Assembly: GCF_000374025.1 (NCBI RefSeq)
Contig: NZ_KB893192.1
Location: 1-64,000 of the forward strand
From: Spirosoma panaciterrae DSM 21099
GTDB taxonomy: Bacteria; Bacteroidota; Bacteroidia; Cytophagales; Spirosomataceae
Length of the DNA stretch: 64,000 nt
Reading direction: 5' to 3'
Each line of letters begins with the position of its first letter. The stretch's first letter is position 1. Both the position numbers and the translations under genes were made by a program. This document shows, piece by piece, positions 25,172 through 34,927 of the stretch. A model generated the notes under the pieces. It saw only the letters and a program-made list of their open reading frames with translations, was not told where the DNA came from and did not search any database.

Positions 25172-26665
25172 TTACTTCATCATTCGTTCCAGCATCTTTT
25201 TACCGTTCTGATTATCGGGATTGAGCGCGACCGATTTCTGATACATACGGATGGCTTCTGCTTTCAGGCCATTCTTCAACAGAGCTTCGCCCAGGCTGTC
25301 ATAGGCATTCCAGCTATCGGGATATTGGCTAACAATAAGTTTAAAAATTTCCAATGCCTCTTTCGGTTTTCGCTGCCCATTCAGCAGTCGATACCCCCAA
25401 TCATTCAGATCCGTTTCGGTCGGCAGAAAACCCGGATTTATCTTTTTGAGGTCTGCAAAGACGGCTGATGCCTGATCGAAACCCCGCTTCTCCAATGGCA
25501 TACGCAGGGCTGTAATCGGATCGGATGCAGGAATGACCGGATTAAAGTACCCCGCCAGCTCATCCACAAACTCTTCGGGGTACGAGCCTGCCAGATTCGT
25601 CAGGACCACAATCGCCAGGTCATCGGTGGGATATACAAACATAGCTGAGCGGCCTCCCCCAGTAATCACAATGGCATCGTGACCAGGCCGTGGCTTCACC
25701 ATCCAGCCGAGTGCCCATTGAGTAGGGCTTCCGTTGTTGTATGTACCTGGCGTCCAGAGCGTTTTTAACGCTTCCTTTGTTTTCAACAAATCGCCCCGTT
25801 GCAACGCCATAATCCAGCGAGCCATATCTTCTGCCGTGCTGTTCATGCCCGAAGCCGTTCGGCGCATGGGTGGAAACTCCGCGTAATTGACAATCAGTTT
25901 TTGCTCGCTCAACACTTTGCCATCCAGGTTCGTCACGTACCGATACGACTGCACCATACCCGGAATCACATCGCGCGAATCGCCAAAGCCCGTACCAGGC
26001 ATGCCCACTACATCGAACTGACGTTCTTTGAACACCTCAGCAAACGGTTTCGCCCGAAATTTGTCGATGATTTTACCGAGCAGTAGGTAGTTGGTCTGGT
26101 TATAGCTGAACTGGGTTCCGGTCGGAAAATCCATCGGAAACGTCTGAATCCTGGCAAAAGCCGCTTCTTCAGAGCCAATCCCTTCCAGTCCGTAGGTACC
26201 GGGATTCAGAATCCGGTTGATGTCGGGCAGTCCCGAAACATGCGTCAACAACTGCCGGATCATGACGGGTTGCCAGGCTGGTGGAAGACCATCCAGATAG
26301 CGGGATACCGGAGCCGAGAGGTCCACTTTCCCTTCTTCCACGAGTTGGATGATCGCTACGCCCGTAAACGCTTTGGTGCAGGAGTTGATCGGAAAAATAC
26401 TCTGGTTGGTAACTGGGACTTTGTCCTGCACATTGGCCATGCCATACGACTTCGACAGTACTAGTTTACCATGCTGAACCACCGCTACCTGAAGCCCAGT
26501 GATTTGCCGTTCGCTTATCTGTTTTTGCAGAAACGCATCAACCGGGCCTGTGGCCTGATGCATTGATACTGTGGCTGGGGGCTGCTGGCCAAAGGAATGG
26601 GTATACACGAGTACGACTGCATAAGCCGCGATGGCCGCCAAAGCCCGACATCTGTTAACGCTCAT
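25172..26665 (-). CDS. Beta-lactamase-family serine hydrolase with C-terminal TPR
   Basis: A 497-residue exported enzyme of the class C beta-lactamase/esterase fold. After a signal peptide (ALAAIAAYAVVLVYTHSF) comes the catalytic SxxK motif in PINSCTKAFTGVAI and the YxN motif in SYNQTNYLLLG; the third motif region is VITGGGRSAMFVY. The last 110 residues carry two TPR-like helices (LGEALLKNGLKAEAIRMYQK). Relatives are peptidases, esterases or penicillin-binding-like proteins rather than true beta-lactamases. It is convergent with the S9 peptidase and separated by a terminator. Confidence 0.9.
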   Translation of the reverse strand: MSVNRCRALAAIAAYAVVLVYTHSFGQQPPATVSMHQATGPVDAFLQKQISERQITGLQVAVVQHGKLVLSKSYGMANVQDKVPVTNQSIFPINSCTKAFTGVAIIQLVEEGKVDLSAPVSRYLDGLPPAWQPVMIRQLLTHVSGLPDINRILNPGTYGLEGIGSEEAAFARIQTFPMDFPTGTQFSYNQTNYLLLGKIIDKFRAKPFAEVFKERQFDVVGMPGTGFGDSRDVIPGMVQSYRYVTNLDGKVLSEQKLIVNYAEFPPMRRTASGMNSTAEDMARWIMALQRGDLLKTKEALKTLWTPGTYNNGSPTQWALGWMVKPRPGHDAIVITGGGRSAMFVYPTDDLAIVVLTNLAGSYPEEFVDELAGYFNPVIPASDPITALRMPLEKRGFDQASAVFADLKKINPGFLPTETDLNDWGYRLLNGQRKPKEALEIFKLIVSQYPDSWNAYDSLGEALLKNGLKAEAIRMYQKSVALNPDNQNGKKMLERMMK

Positions 26666-26737
26666 TTCAATTCAGTTTCGCTGGAAACTTCCTTGAGTCG
26701 CAATGGTTACAGCCAATCGGCAAATACTAGAGTAGAC

Positions 26738-27964
26738 TTACTTCTTAAAGGCCAGCGCCTTCACCGGCTGAATCCGGTTAATGATAAATGTCGGGAACCA
26801 AAGCACCAGCGCAATCAGCAAAACGGTTCCTCCGTTCAAGGCCAGGATCGTCGGCCAGTCCCATACGATGGGTACGTAATTCATGAAGTAATTCTTAGGA
26901 TCGAGCGGAATCAGCTTGAAACGGTCCTGAATGTAACACAGCCCCAAACCGACCACGTTACCAATCAAGAGACCCCAGCTTACCATGTTGAGCCCCACAA
27001 ACACAAACATGCGTCGGATAAGTGGATTGGCAGCCCCCAATGCTTTTAGTAAACCAATCATGGGCGTTCGCTCCATCATGAGCACCAGCAGGACCGAAAT
27101 CATGTTGAACGACGCAATAAACGTAATCAGACTCAGCAGGATAACCATATTGCGGTCGAGCAGGAGCATCCAGTCGAACAGGGGGCGATACTGATCGGTT
27201 ACACGAGTCAGGCGCATGTCGGGCGATAGAGCCTGAAAAACACTCGCGGCTGTCTGGTCGAGCCGGGCAAAATCCCTGACAAAAATTTCGTAGCTCCCCA
27301 CCGAATCGGGCCCCCAGCGATTCAGTCGCTGAATGAGTCGAATGTCGCCTAGCGCAATGGTTTTATCGACCTCCTCCAACCCCGTATCGTAAATCCCGAC
27401 AATGGTCATTTTTCGGGCACGGGGCGCATTTCCCAGAAAATACAACGGTACACTTTCGCCTACACCAACGCCCAACTGATTGGCCATATACTGACTCAGC
27501 AGCAGTTGGGTCGACCCTGAACCCGTATCGGCACCAACCACGGGAAATTTTCCAGCTACCAGCGAGCCCCGGAACAGGTTCCAGTCGTAATCGCGGCCCA
27601 CTCCTTTCAGAATCACCCCGCTCAGCTCGGCTTTGGTTTTAAGAATGCCTGCTTTCAGCGCCACCGCCTGAATGTGCCGAACGCCCGGAATCTTCGTACT
27701 GTCATCGTAGAGGCTGGAATGAAGCGGTAAAGCGGTTTCTTCATACGACATGTTGTTGGTGAATTTGCTCACCCCTAGATGCGCACCAAACAGAAAGATT
27801 TTCTGCTGAATGGTGTGTTTAAACCCGTATAGTACCGCAAAGGCTACAATCAGAATGGCTAAACCCAGCGCAATACTGCCAATGCCGATTCGGGTAACTG
27901 TAGCCGAAAAACTGCCCTCTGGCGCGTGGCGAACCTTGCGGGCTAAAAAAACAGGAACGTTCAA
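26738..27964 (-). CDS. FtsX/LolE-type ABC transporter permease
   Basis: A 408-residue inner-membrane permease with four membrane segments: IGSIALGLAILIVAFAVLYG near the N-terminus, VILLSLITFIASFNMISVLL, FVFVGLNMVSWGLLIGNVVG, and ILALNGGTVLLIALVLWF. A large periplasmic domain lies between the first and second. This is the LolC/LolE and MacB_PCD architecture used in lipoprotein release. No ATPase gene adjoins it here, which is common in Bacteroidota. Specificity is not known. It starts 78 bases from the divergent kinase gene. Confidence 0.85.
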   Translation of the reverse strand: MNVPVFLARKVRHAPEGSFSATVTRIGIGSIALGLAILIVAFAVLYGFKHTIQQKIFLFGAHLGVSKFTNNMSYEETALPLHSSLYDDSTKIPGVRHIQAVALKAGILKTKAELSGVILKGVGRDYDWNLFRGSLVAGKFPVVGADTGSGSTQLLLSQYMANQLGVGVGESVPLYFLGNAPRARKMTIVGIYDTGLEEVDKTIALGDIRLIQRLNRWGPDSVGSYEIFVRDFARLDQTAASVFQALSPDMRLTRVTDQYRPLFDWMLLLDRNMVILLSLITFIASFNMISVLLVLMMERTPMIGLLKALGAANPLIRRMFVFVGLNMVSWGLLIGNVVGLGLCYIQDRFKLIPLDPKNYFMNYVPIVWDWPTILALNGGTVLLIALVLWFPTFIINRIQPVKALAFKK

Positions 27965-28041
27965 GTTGAGTCGTCAGTCGGTCCGACTATTATTTTGTTC
28001 TACAACGTAAAAGTAAGAGTTTTACAGGGATTAACTGGTCA

Positions 28042-30255
28042 ATGATTACTCCCGATTCTACGCATCAGCCCATTTGGTCGATGATTCGACTACGCTTTCC
28101 TTCGACAGCCCGACTGCTGCTGGTGCTGTCGATGCTGGGCAAGCTGTCCGTTTATGCGCAATCAGCAAGTCAGATCGACAGCCTGCTGACCGATGGTTTG
28201 CCCCTATCAACGGGTTGGCGCTGGCATCCCGGCGATAATCCGGCCTGGGCTAACCCTTCCTTCGATGACAGTCGGTGGGATAGCATCCGGCCTGGGCGGG
28301 CCATCTCTCGTCTGGAAACGGTAAAAGACTATCCATTGGGCTGGTTACGCCATACGTTCACAATTACGGCAACCGCTCACCCTATTTCGCTGGCAGCTAC
28401 CCTCAATCAGGCTGGCGCTTCGGCCATTTATATAGACGGCTCTCTATGGCAACGGCTGGGGCAGGTCGGTTCAACGTATCAGGCTCAACAAGCCTATACC
28501 CCATCTGATCAGGCAATCTATGTGCTGCCTCCCCTGGCTCCTGGCCGTCATGTACTGGCAGTACGTCTCTCGCAGCAACAGCCTCCCTGGTATTCCCCTA
28601 AGTTTCTTTATTTAACCCTGCCGGTATTTCGAATCACATTGTATGAAGCGCAGAATCTGGCAGTGAGTCAGTTTCGCCGACTGTATACCCAATCCCTTGG
28701 CAATTATCTGGTGGTAGGGATCTTTCTCATGCTGGGCGTTATTCACTTCCTCTACTATTATTACCGTCGAAAACGGGTTAATCTGGTATTTGGATTGACC
28801 ATGCTTTTCGGGGCGCTTTGTATTACCCTCGTTGAGTCGATGGGAAGCATTACGGATCCATCCATCGGCGAGTGGATTATTTTGGGCCAAGGCTTATTTA
28901 TGTCCCTATTTATGCTGATGCTGCTGGTTACGTACTACGTTTATCTGCTTCAGCCTTTATCCTGGTTTTTGCTGATCGAGGGAGTATTGCTCATTATTCC
29001 CCGATTTATTATGTCGATCTTTTCTTCGTGGCAGATCGCCAGTGTGTTATCCATTCTGGCCATTACGGGTCTATTTGCCGATGGCATTCGGGTCAGCATC
29101 AATGCCATTCGCGCCAAACACGTAAATGCCCGGTTTATGCTTGGTAGTATTCTGGTTATGCTGGTCATTCTGCTGGTTGGTGGATTTATGAGCTGGTGGC
29201 TATCGACTTATTTCCCGGTCAATAACCTGATCCTGTCGGCCATTACGAACCTGCTCTTTTTCCTGACCCTTCCAATCACATTTGCGACTATTCTGGCCCG
29301 CGAGCATGCCCAGACGAACCGAAACCTGGAAGAACGACTGATAGAGGTTCAACAATTATCTGCCGAAAAAGAAAGTATCCTGACCCGGCAAAACGAAACC
29401 CTTGAACAACAGGTAACCCAACGAACGGCCGAGCTGACACAATCTCTGACCGACCTTCGCGAAACCCAGCAACAACTGATTCAACGCGAAAAAATGGCCA
29501 GCCTGGGCGAACTGACTGCGGGCATAGCCCACGAAATCCAAAACCCGCTCAATTTCGTCAACAACTTTGCCGAAGTGTCGGAAGAATTACTGGACGAACT
29601 ACGGGACGAACAACAGAAGGGGGCCGATCGTGACCCGACGCTGGAAGAAGAACTAATGGATGATCTGGCTGGTAACCTGCAAAGGATCAGGCAACATGGC
29701 AACCGGGCGGCCAGTATCATTAAAGGTATGCTGGGTCATGCCCGCATCAATACCGGCCAGCGCGAGCCAACCGACCTGAATGCCCTCTGTGATGAATACC
29801 TCCGCTTGTCTTACCACGGTCTGCGCGCATCCGACAAGCAGTTTAACGCTCACCTGGAAACCCATTTCGACCCTGGCCTCAGTCGGGTATCGGTTGTTGC
29901 TCAGGACCTGGGCCGGGTATTGCTCAATTTATTCAACAACGCCTTCTACGCCGTTCGTGAACGGGCTTCCCGAACCGACTCCGCTGGCTATCAGCCGACC
30001 GTTGTTGTCAGCACCCAGCAGGAGGCAACGGGAGTTACGATTACGATTCAGGACAATGGCACTGGCATACCCGATACCGTTCGGGAAAAAGTTTTCAACC
30101 CGTTTTTTACCACTAAACCTACGGGTCAGGGAACAGGCTTGGGTTTATCGCTCAGTTACGACATCATCACGAAAGGTCATTCTGGCCAATTAACCTTCGA
30201 CAGTGTACCCGATCAGGGAACGTCGTTTACCATCTGGCTACCTGCCAAACCTTAA
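28042..30255 (+). CDS. 7TM-sensor histidine kinase
   Basis: A 737-residue sensor kinase. A signal peptide (TARLLLVLSMLGKLSVYAQ) is followed by a periplasmic jelly-roll sensor (DDSRWDSIRP, LATLNQAGASAIYIDGS-like). Seven membrane segments follow at about 225-425. A coiled coil (RNLEERLIEVQQLSAEKES, LEQQVTQRTAELTQS) leads to the HisKA domain, with the phospho-acceptor His in TAGIAHEIQNPLNFVNNFAE, and to the ATPase domain (N box GRVLLNLFNNAFYAV, IQDNGTGIPDTV, GQGTGLGLSLS). It signals to an unidentified response regulator; none is adjacent. The ATG at 28081 (just before the signal peptide) is an alternative start. Confidence 0.9.
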   Translation: MITPDSTHQPIWSMIRLRFPSTARLLLVLSMLGKLSVYAQSASQIDSLLTDGLPLSTGWRWHPGDNPAWANPSFDDSRWDSIRPGRAISRLETVKDYPLGWLRHTFTITATAHPISLAATLNQAGASAIYIDGSLWQRLGQVGSTYQAQQAYTPSDQAIYVLPPLAPGRHVLAVRLSQQQPPWYSPKFLYLTLPVFRITLYEAQNLAVSQFRRLYTQSLGNYLVVGIFLMLGVIHFLYYYYRRKRVNLVFGLTMLFGALCITLVESMGSITDPSIGEWIILGQGLFMSLFMLMLLVTYYVYLLQPLSWFLLIEGVLLIIPRFIMSIFSSWQIASVLSILAITGLFADGIRVSINAIRAKHVNARFMLGSILVMLVILLVGGFMSWWLSTYFPVNNLILSAITNLLFFLTLPITFATILAREHAQTNRNLEERLIEVQQLSAEKESILTRQNETLEQQVTQRTAELTQSLTDLRETQQQLIQREKMASLGELTAGIAHEIQNPLNFVNNFAEVSEELLDELRDEQQKGADRDPTLEEELMDDLAGNLQRIRQHGNRAASIIKGMLGHARINTGQREPTDLNALCDEYLRLSYHGLRASDKQFNAHLETHFDPGLSRVSVVAQDLGRVLLNLFNNAFYAVRERASRTDSAGYQPTVVVSTQQEATGVTITIQDNGTGIPDTVREKVFNPFFTTKPTGQGTGLGLSLSYDIITKGHSGQLTFDSVPDQGTSFTIWLPAKP

Positions 30256-30395
30256 ATGTACATTTATTGATCTGCCATCATGAGGCTTTGGAAAACCTCG
30301 TGCAGTCGGTTCGTCCGAACCGATTACCTGATCAAACCGTAGTATCGATACCACAGTACGCCAAGGCTTAATCGCTTTTTGTGGTGAAATTTGAG

Positions 30396-30424
30396 TTGGT
30401 CAAACGAAAAATGCTCTAACTTTG
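30396..30424 (+). promoter_or_regulatory. Promoter of guaA
   Basis: TTG (30396-30398) then 18 bases then TAACTTTG (30417-30424) matches the Bacteroidetes sigma-A promoter, with the ATG at 30443 eighteen bases further. Confidence 0.75.
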
Positions 30425-30442
30425 CATTTTAGAGACCAATTC

Positions 30443-31975
30443 ATGGCCACCGAACAAATTCTGATTCTGGATTTTGGTTCGCAATACACCCAACTCATTG
30501 CCCGCCGGGTACGCGAACTGAACGTTTACTGCGAAATCCATCCGTATAATCACATCCCAACAATCACGGCTGACGTCAAGGGCATCATTCTTTCAGGGAG
30601 TCCATCGTCCGTGCGTGATGCCGATGCGCCCGAGGTTCATTTGGCCGCCTTCCGGCATAAACTGCCTATTTTAGGCGTATGTTATGGCGCTCAATTGCTG
30701 GCACATACCAGCGGGGGCGAAGTACAACCTTCGTCTATTCGAGAATATGGCCGGGCCAAACTCGGCACGGTCGATACGAGCAGTCCGTTGCTGAAAGGCA
30801 TCGATCAGCACTCGCAGGTCTGGATGTCGCACGCCGACACAATTACCAGCGTTCCCGAGAATTTCAGCATTATCGCTTCGACCGACACGGTTCGCGTAGC
30901 AGCTTTCCACATTGAGGGTGAGCCTACCTATGGAATCCAGTTCCACCCCGAAGTGACCCATTCCTTACAGGGTAAAACGCTGCTCCATAACTTCGTCGTC
31001 GACATTTGCGGCTGTGCCCAGAACTGGACATCCGAGTCGTTTGTCGAAAGCACGGTGGCCCAACTGAAGCAAAAACTTGGTCATGATAAAGTCGTGCTGG
31101 GCCTGTCGGGCGGAGTCGACTCATCCGTTGCCGCCATGCTGATTCATCAGGCCATTGGCAGTAATCTGTATTGCATTTTCGTTGACAATGGCGTGCTGCG
31201 AAAAGACGAATTCGAAACGGTATTGGAATCGTACAAAACGCTGGGTCTAAACGTCAAAGGCGTGAATGCCAAAGACCGATTCTACACCGCTCTGGAGGGT
31301 TTGACCGATCCCGAAGCCAAGCGGAAAGCCATTGGCAAAACGTTCATCGATGTATTCGACCATGAAGCGCACCTGATCGAAGGGGTTTCGTGGCTGGGGC
31401 AGGGTACCATCTACCCCGACGTGATCGAGTCTGTTTCTGTAAAAGGCCCTTCGGCCACCATCAAATCGCACCATAATGTGGGCGGCCTCCCCGATTTTAT
31501 GAAGCTTAAAGTCGTCGAGCCGCTGAATACCCTTTTTAAAGACGAAGTGCGGGCCGTTGGTCGGACACTCGGCCTCCCCGATTTCATTCTGGGACGCCAC
31601 CCCTTCCCCGGTCCAGGGCTGGCCATTCGGATTCTGGGTGATATTACGCCCGAAAAGGTAGCGATTCTGCAACAGGTAGATGCCCTATTTATCGACGGTC
31701 TGAAACGCGAAGGACTTTACGATAAAGTATGGCAGGCAGGTGCGATTCTGCTACCCGTACAATCGGTTGGCGTTATGGGCGACGAACGTACGTACGAGCG
31801 TGTGGTGGCCCTACGGGCCGTAACCAGTGTGGATGGGATGACTGCCGACTGGGCCCATTTGCCTTATGAATTTCTGGCGGATATATCGAACGAAATCATC
31901 AACCGGGTGAAAGGCGTCAATCGGGTGGTATATGACATTTCGTCCAAACCCCCAGCTACGATTGAGTGGGAATAA
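30443..31975 (+). CDS. guaA: GMP synthase (glutamine-hydrolysing)
   Basis: A 510-residue two-domain enzyme that converts XMP to GMP with glutamine and ATP. The class I glutamine amidotransferase domain has the Cys in [12 protein letters not shown] and the His/Glu pair in [11 protein letters not shown]. The ATP-pyrophosphatase domain has the P-loop [16 protein letters not shown], and the C-terminal dimerisation domain ends KPPATIEWE, which is typical. The ATG at 30443 ([18 protein letters not shown]) is chosen over 30422 since it gives the family N-terminus and follows a promoter. It is monocistronic, with a terminator after it. Confidence 0.97.
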   Translation: MATEQILILDFGSQYTQLIARRVRELNVYCEIHPYNHIPTITADVKGIILSGSPSSVRDADAPEVHLAAFRHKLPILGVCYGAQLLAHTSGGEVQPSSIREYGRAKLGTVDTSSPLLKGIDQHSQVWMSHADTITSVPENFSIIASTDTVRVAAFHIEGEPTYGIQFHPEVTHSLQGKTLLHNFVVDICGCAQNWTSESFVESTVAQLKQKLGHDKVVLGLSGGVDSSVAAMLIHQAIGSNLYCIFVDNGVLRKDEFETVLESYKTLGLNVKGVNAKDRFYTALEGLTDPEAKRKAIGKTFIDVFDHEAHLIEGVSWLGQGTIYPDVIESVSVKGPSATIKSHHNVGGLPDFMKLKVVEPLNTLFKDEVRAVGRTLGLPDFILGRHPFPGPGLAIRILGDITPEKVAILQQVDALFIDGLKREGLYDKVWQAGAILLPVQSVGVMGDERTYERVVALRAVTSVDGMTADWAHLPYEFLADISNEIINRVKGVNRVVYDISSKPPATIEWE

Positions 31976-32028
31976 ATCCCGTAGCCTCCTGGAGGTTTAG
32001 TACAGGCTCATTATTAACAAATTTTACG

Positions 32029-32060
32029 AACGCCCGACTTACTGATCGGGCGTTTTGTTT
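32029..32060 (+). terminator. Terminator after guaA
   Basis: Stem AACGCCCGA (32029-32037) / TCGGGCGTT (32046-32054) with an 8-base loop, followed by TTGTTTT. It is 53 bases after the guaA stop. Confidence 0.85.
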
Positions 32061-32073
32061 TCGAAAAATTCCC

Positions 32074-32081
32074 TACTTTCG
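32074..32081 (+). promoter_or_regulatory. Probable -7 element of DUF2911 gene
   Basis: TACTTTCG, a common variant of TAnnTTTG, lies 27 bases before the ATG at 32109, directly after the guaA terminator. Confidence 0.45.
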
Positions 32082-32108
32082 TCCGCAATTCTAACCTTTT
32101 GTTTCTGT

Positions 32109-32654
32109 ATGAAAATCTTAAAAATGAGCCGGATTCTGGCCCTCACGCTGGCCGGTGTATGTATGACCATGATCAGTTTCGCCCAGGGTGACAAAGCCAG
32201 CCGTCCCAGCCCGCCAGCCACAGCCAGTGGCAAAATTGGCGGTGCTACCATCACCATCAATTACAGCAGTCCATCCGTAAAAGGCCGGAATGTATGGGAC
32301 CCTGCCGGAACCCTCGCTCCTTATGGCAAAGTTTGGCGGGCGGGTGCCAATGAAGCTACCGTTTTCGAAACGGATAAAGACATCAAAGTAGAAGGAAAAA
32401 CTCTGCCAGCTGGTAAATACACCCTATTTGCCACACCTGGCGAAAAAGAGTGGAAAATCATTTTCAACTCACAAACGGGTCAGTGGGGTATCAAGCGGGG
32501 CGGTGAAGCCAACCGGGACCCAGCCAACGACGTGTTGACGGTAGATGTCAAGCCAAAGAAAACGGCTATGACCGAGAAACTCGTTTACGAAGTTAATGGC
32601 AAAGGGGTAAACCTGAAATGGGATACCGTCGATGTACCTATTTCGATCAAGTAA
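32109..32654 (+). CDS. DUF2911 exported protein
   Basis: A 181-residue protein with a signal peptide (ILALTLAGVCMTMISFAQ) and one DUF2911 domain: SGKIGGATITINYSSPSVKG, then the conserved APYGKVWRAGANEATVFETD, and GKYTLFATPGEKEWKIIFN. The function of the family is unknown; it is frequent in Bacteroidota and predicted to be periplasmic. The ATG at 32109 is used because it gives the signal peptide; the frame upstream to 32055 runs through the guaA terminator. It is monocistronic and flanked by two strong hairpins. Confidence 0.9.
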   Translation: MKILKMSRILALTLAGVCMTMISFAQGDKASRPSPPATASGKIGGATITINYSSPSVKGRNVWDPAGTLAPYGKVWRAGANEATVFETDKDIKVEGKTLPAGKYTLFATPGEKEWKIIFNSQTGQWGIKRGGEANRDPANDVLTVDVKPKKTAMTEKLVYEVNGKGVNLKWDTVDVPISIK

Positions 32655-32670
32655 CAATAACAGATGTCAT

Positions 32671-32714
32671 GAAACGAAAAGGGGCCGAGTATGAACTCGG
32701 CCCCTTTTCGTTTC
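32671..32714. terminator. Bidirectional terminator between DUF2911 and YtxH genes
   Basis: A perfect 20-base inverted repeat, GAAACGAAAAGGGGCCGAGT (32671-32690) and its complement at 32695-32714, with a 4-base loop and T-rich 3' arms on both strands, sits between convergent genes. Confidence 0.92.
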
Positions 32715-32726
32715 CTATCGAAGATG

Positions 32727-33089
32727 TTAATCAATCTTTAGTGCTTCCTGAGCCCGATCGATCCCTCTTTCTGCTGAGTTAGCTGCGTTATCGACCGTAT
32801 TGTTATAGGATCTTTTGGCCTGACTCAGCTTCTGATCTGCCTTTTCCTGACCCTCGTTTTTGTATTTATCAAAAATTTCTTCGGCCTCGTTCGCGTATTG
32901 GTTGGCGGAATGGCTTGCTTTCCCAACCACCCGGTCGACCTGAGATTTTACCTGATCGACCCCTTCTTCCCATTGCCGTTGTAAATCGTCAATTCCCTGC
33001 GTTAATTTTTCGCGTGTTTCTTTCCCGCTCCGGGGGGCTGTCAGATAACCAATGGCCAGACCAGCTAGTATTCCTCTTAGAAAGCTCAT
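32727..33089 (-). CDS. YtxH-domain stress-type protein
   Basis: A 120-residue protein with one short N-terminal membrane segment (FLRGILAGLAIGYLTAPRSG) with the YtxH motif LTAPRSGKETREKL. The rest is a long charged helix (QRQWEEGVDQVKSQVDRVVG, DKYKNEGQEKADQKLSQAKR) with apolipophorin or LEA-like character. Such proteins are induced by general stress in Firmicutes; the role in Bacteroidota is unknown. It is convergent with DUF2911. Confidence 0.85.
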   Translation of the reverse strand: MSFLRGILAGLAIGYLTAPRSGKETREKLTQGIDDLQRQWEEGVDQVKSQVDRVVGKASHSANQYANEAEEIFDKYKNEGQEKADQKLSQAKRSYNNTVDNAANSAERGIDRAQEALKID

Positions 33090-33345
33090 AATCGTGTTTG
33101 TTTTCGGTTTTGATTTACGATTAGCTGACTACCTAAAAAAAGCATGCCATTTCACCTGGACAGACGATAAACCACTGTCTATCAATAAGAAGATCACCTT
33201 TTATCATTTTCAGAAACGGTTCTTCTTTACAAGCCGTGAGTATTTTTTTCTACAGGATAGGGCAAACAAAGGGCCACTATTTTCATAGCGGCCCGGCAAT
33301 CTATATGGGTATTTGTATCTGGAATTCTGGGTATACCTAACCCGT
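33090..33345. other. Spacer holding the glmM terminator
   Basis: No gene is recognised. A hairpin GGGCCACTAT (33271-33280) / ATAGCGGCCC (33285-33294) with one imperfect pair is followed on the minus strand by CTTTGTTT and is a plausible terminator for the gene at 33346. The region should also hold the promoter of the YtxH gene. Confidence 0.55.
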
Positions 33346-34758
33346 TCATCGCTTCTCAGCAATGACTTCCCGAATGTCGCTGATGATTTTCCCGGCCAGG
33401 TAGTCGGCTGTAGCCAGCGTATCCGATTCGGAATAGATTCGAATGATGGGCTCCGTATTGGATTTACGCAGGTGTACCCATTCTTTATTAAACTCGATTT
33501 TTACCCCATCGATGGTATTGATCGGATTCCGGGCGTATTTGGCCTGGATACGGTCAAGAACAGCATCGACATTAATATCGGGGGTAAGCTCAATTTTATT
33601 TTTCGAAATGTAATAATTGGGGTAAGTCCGACGAAGAATGGAAGCTAGTTTGCCCGATTTAGCCAGATGGGTCAGAAACAACGCAATGCCCACCAGCGCA
33701 TCGCGGCCATAGTGCAGGTCAGGGTAAATGATTCCGCCATTACCTTCTCCCCCAATCACGGCATCTTTTTCCTTCATCATGTCCACTACATTGACCTCCC
33801 CAACTGCCGACGCAAAATGCTGTCCACTGTATTTCTGAGTCACATCCCGCAAGGCAATTGTGCTCGACATATTCGATACGGTATTGCTCGACCGGGGGCT
33901 TCCGGCTGGATTGTTTTTCAGTACGTAATCCGCCACTGCTACCAGCGTATATTCTTCGCCGAATGGTGAACCGTCTTCGCAAATCAGAGCCAGCCGATCA
34001 ACATCGGGATCGACCACAATCCCAAGATCGGCTTTGCCTTTCTGCATCTCTTTAATAATATCCCGGAGGTTCTCAGGCAATGGTTCGGGATTATGGGCAA
34101 AATTTCCGGTCGGTTCGCAATGGAGTTTAGTCACCTGCTCAACACCAAGTGCCTCCAGCAACATCGGAACGGCCAAACCGCCCGTCGAATTAACGGCATC
34201 CACCACAATGCGAAAATTTCGGGCAGCAATGGCGTCTTTATCGACTAGGGGAAGCGCCAGGATCTGGTCGATGTGTTTCTGAAGCCAGGTCGAATCGGCA
34301 CGATATTGGCCTAATTTCCGCACCTCAGCAAAATCGAACGACTCCGCTTCGGCAATAGCTAATACCTCAGCTCCGTCTTGTGCCGAAATAAACTCACCTG
34401 CTTCATTGAGTAGTTTAAGGGCATTCCACTGAATGGGATTATGACTGGCGGTCAGGATAATCCCTCCCGAAGCTCCTTCACCAGGCACAGCCAGTTCGAC
34501 GGTAGGGGTCGTAGACAGGCCCAGATCAACCACATTGAGGCCAAGCCCCTGCAACGTGGCCGCCACTAATTTAGAAATCATTTCGCCCGACAGCCGACCA
34601 TCCCGGCCAATGACCACCGTTTGGCGATCGGGGTTACGTTGTCGCAGCCACTGCCCAAAGGCGGCTGTAAATTTAACTACATCTAAAGGTGTCAGGCCTT
34701 CTCCACTCTGTCCTCCAATCGTTCCTCGAATGCCGGAAATAGACTTTATTAATGCCAC
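33346..34758 (-). CDS. glmM: Phosphoglucosamine mutase (phosphohexomutase family)
   Basis: A 470-residue alpha-D-phosphohexomutase, expected to convert glucosamine-6-phosphate to glucosamine-1-phosphate for UDP-GlcNAc synthesis. The N-terminal SGIRGTIGGQSGEGLTP matches the Bacteroidetes GlmM. The active-site phosphoserine loop is ILTASHNPIQWNALKLL, the Mg2+ loop VDPDVDRLALICED, the sugar-binding loop GGEGNGGIIYP and the phosphate-binding loop RKSNTEPIIRIYSE. The start codon is GTG (rev. comp. 34758-34756), supported by the conserved MALIKSISGIRG start. Substrate choice between glucosamine and mannose/glucose phosphates is not certain from sequence. Confidence 0.88.
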   Translation of the reverse strand: MALIKSISGIRGTIGGQSGEGLTPLDVVKFTAAFGQWLRQRNPDRQTVVIGRDGRLSGEMISKLVAATLQGLGLNVVDLGLSTTPTVELAVPGEGASGGIILTASHNPIQWNALKLLNEAGEFISAQDGAEVLAIAEAESFDFAEVRKLGQYRADSTWLQKHIDQILALPLVDKDAIAARNFRIVVDAVNSTGGLAVPMLLEALGVEQVTKLHCEPTGNFAHNPEPLPENLRDIIKEMQKGKADLGIVVDPDVDRLALICEDGSPFGEEYTLVAVADYVLKNNPAGSPRSSNTVSNMSSTIALRDVTQKYSGQHFASAVGEVNVVDMMKEKDAVIGGEGNGGIIYPDLHYGRDALVGIALFLTHLAKSGKLASILRRTYPNYYISKNKIELTPDINVDAVLDRIQAKYARNPINTIDGVKIEFNKEWVHLRKSNTEPIIRIYSESDTLATADYLAGKIISDIREVIAEKR

Positions 34759-34927
34759 GTGACGGGTTGGATAATTGTTTTGGTTAAATTGTAAAAATAG
34801 TTGATCATTGGCAGTCGTCGGTCAATTGGCATTACTTATTTAATGGTAAGTTGTCAATTTCCGATAAAGACCCTCTGTTTTATTCTGATCAGGTATAGCT
34901 ATAAACGAGTAGGCCTTTTCGGCTGGT

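Noticed and set aside
30256..30390. Purine riboswitch ahead of guaA
   Set aside because: The leader contains short inverted repeats (CGGTTCGTCCGAACCG) but no purine-riboswitch junction, and the promoter starts only at 30396, after them.
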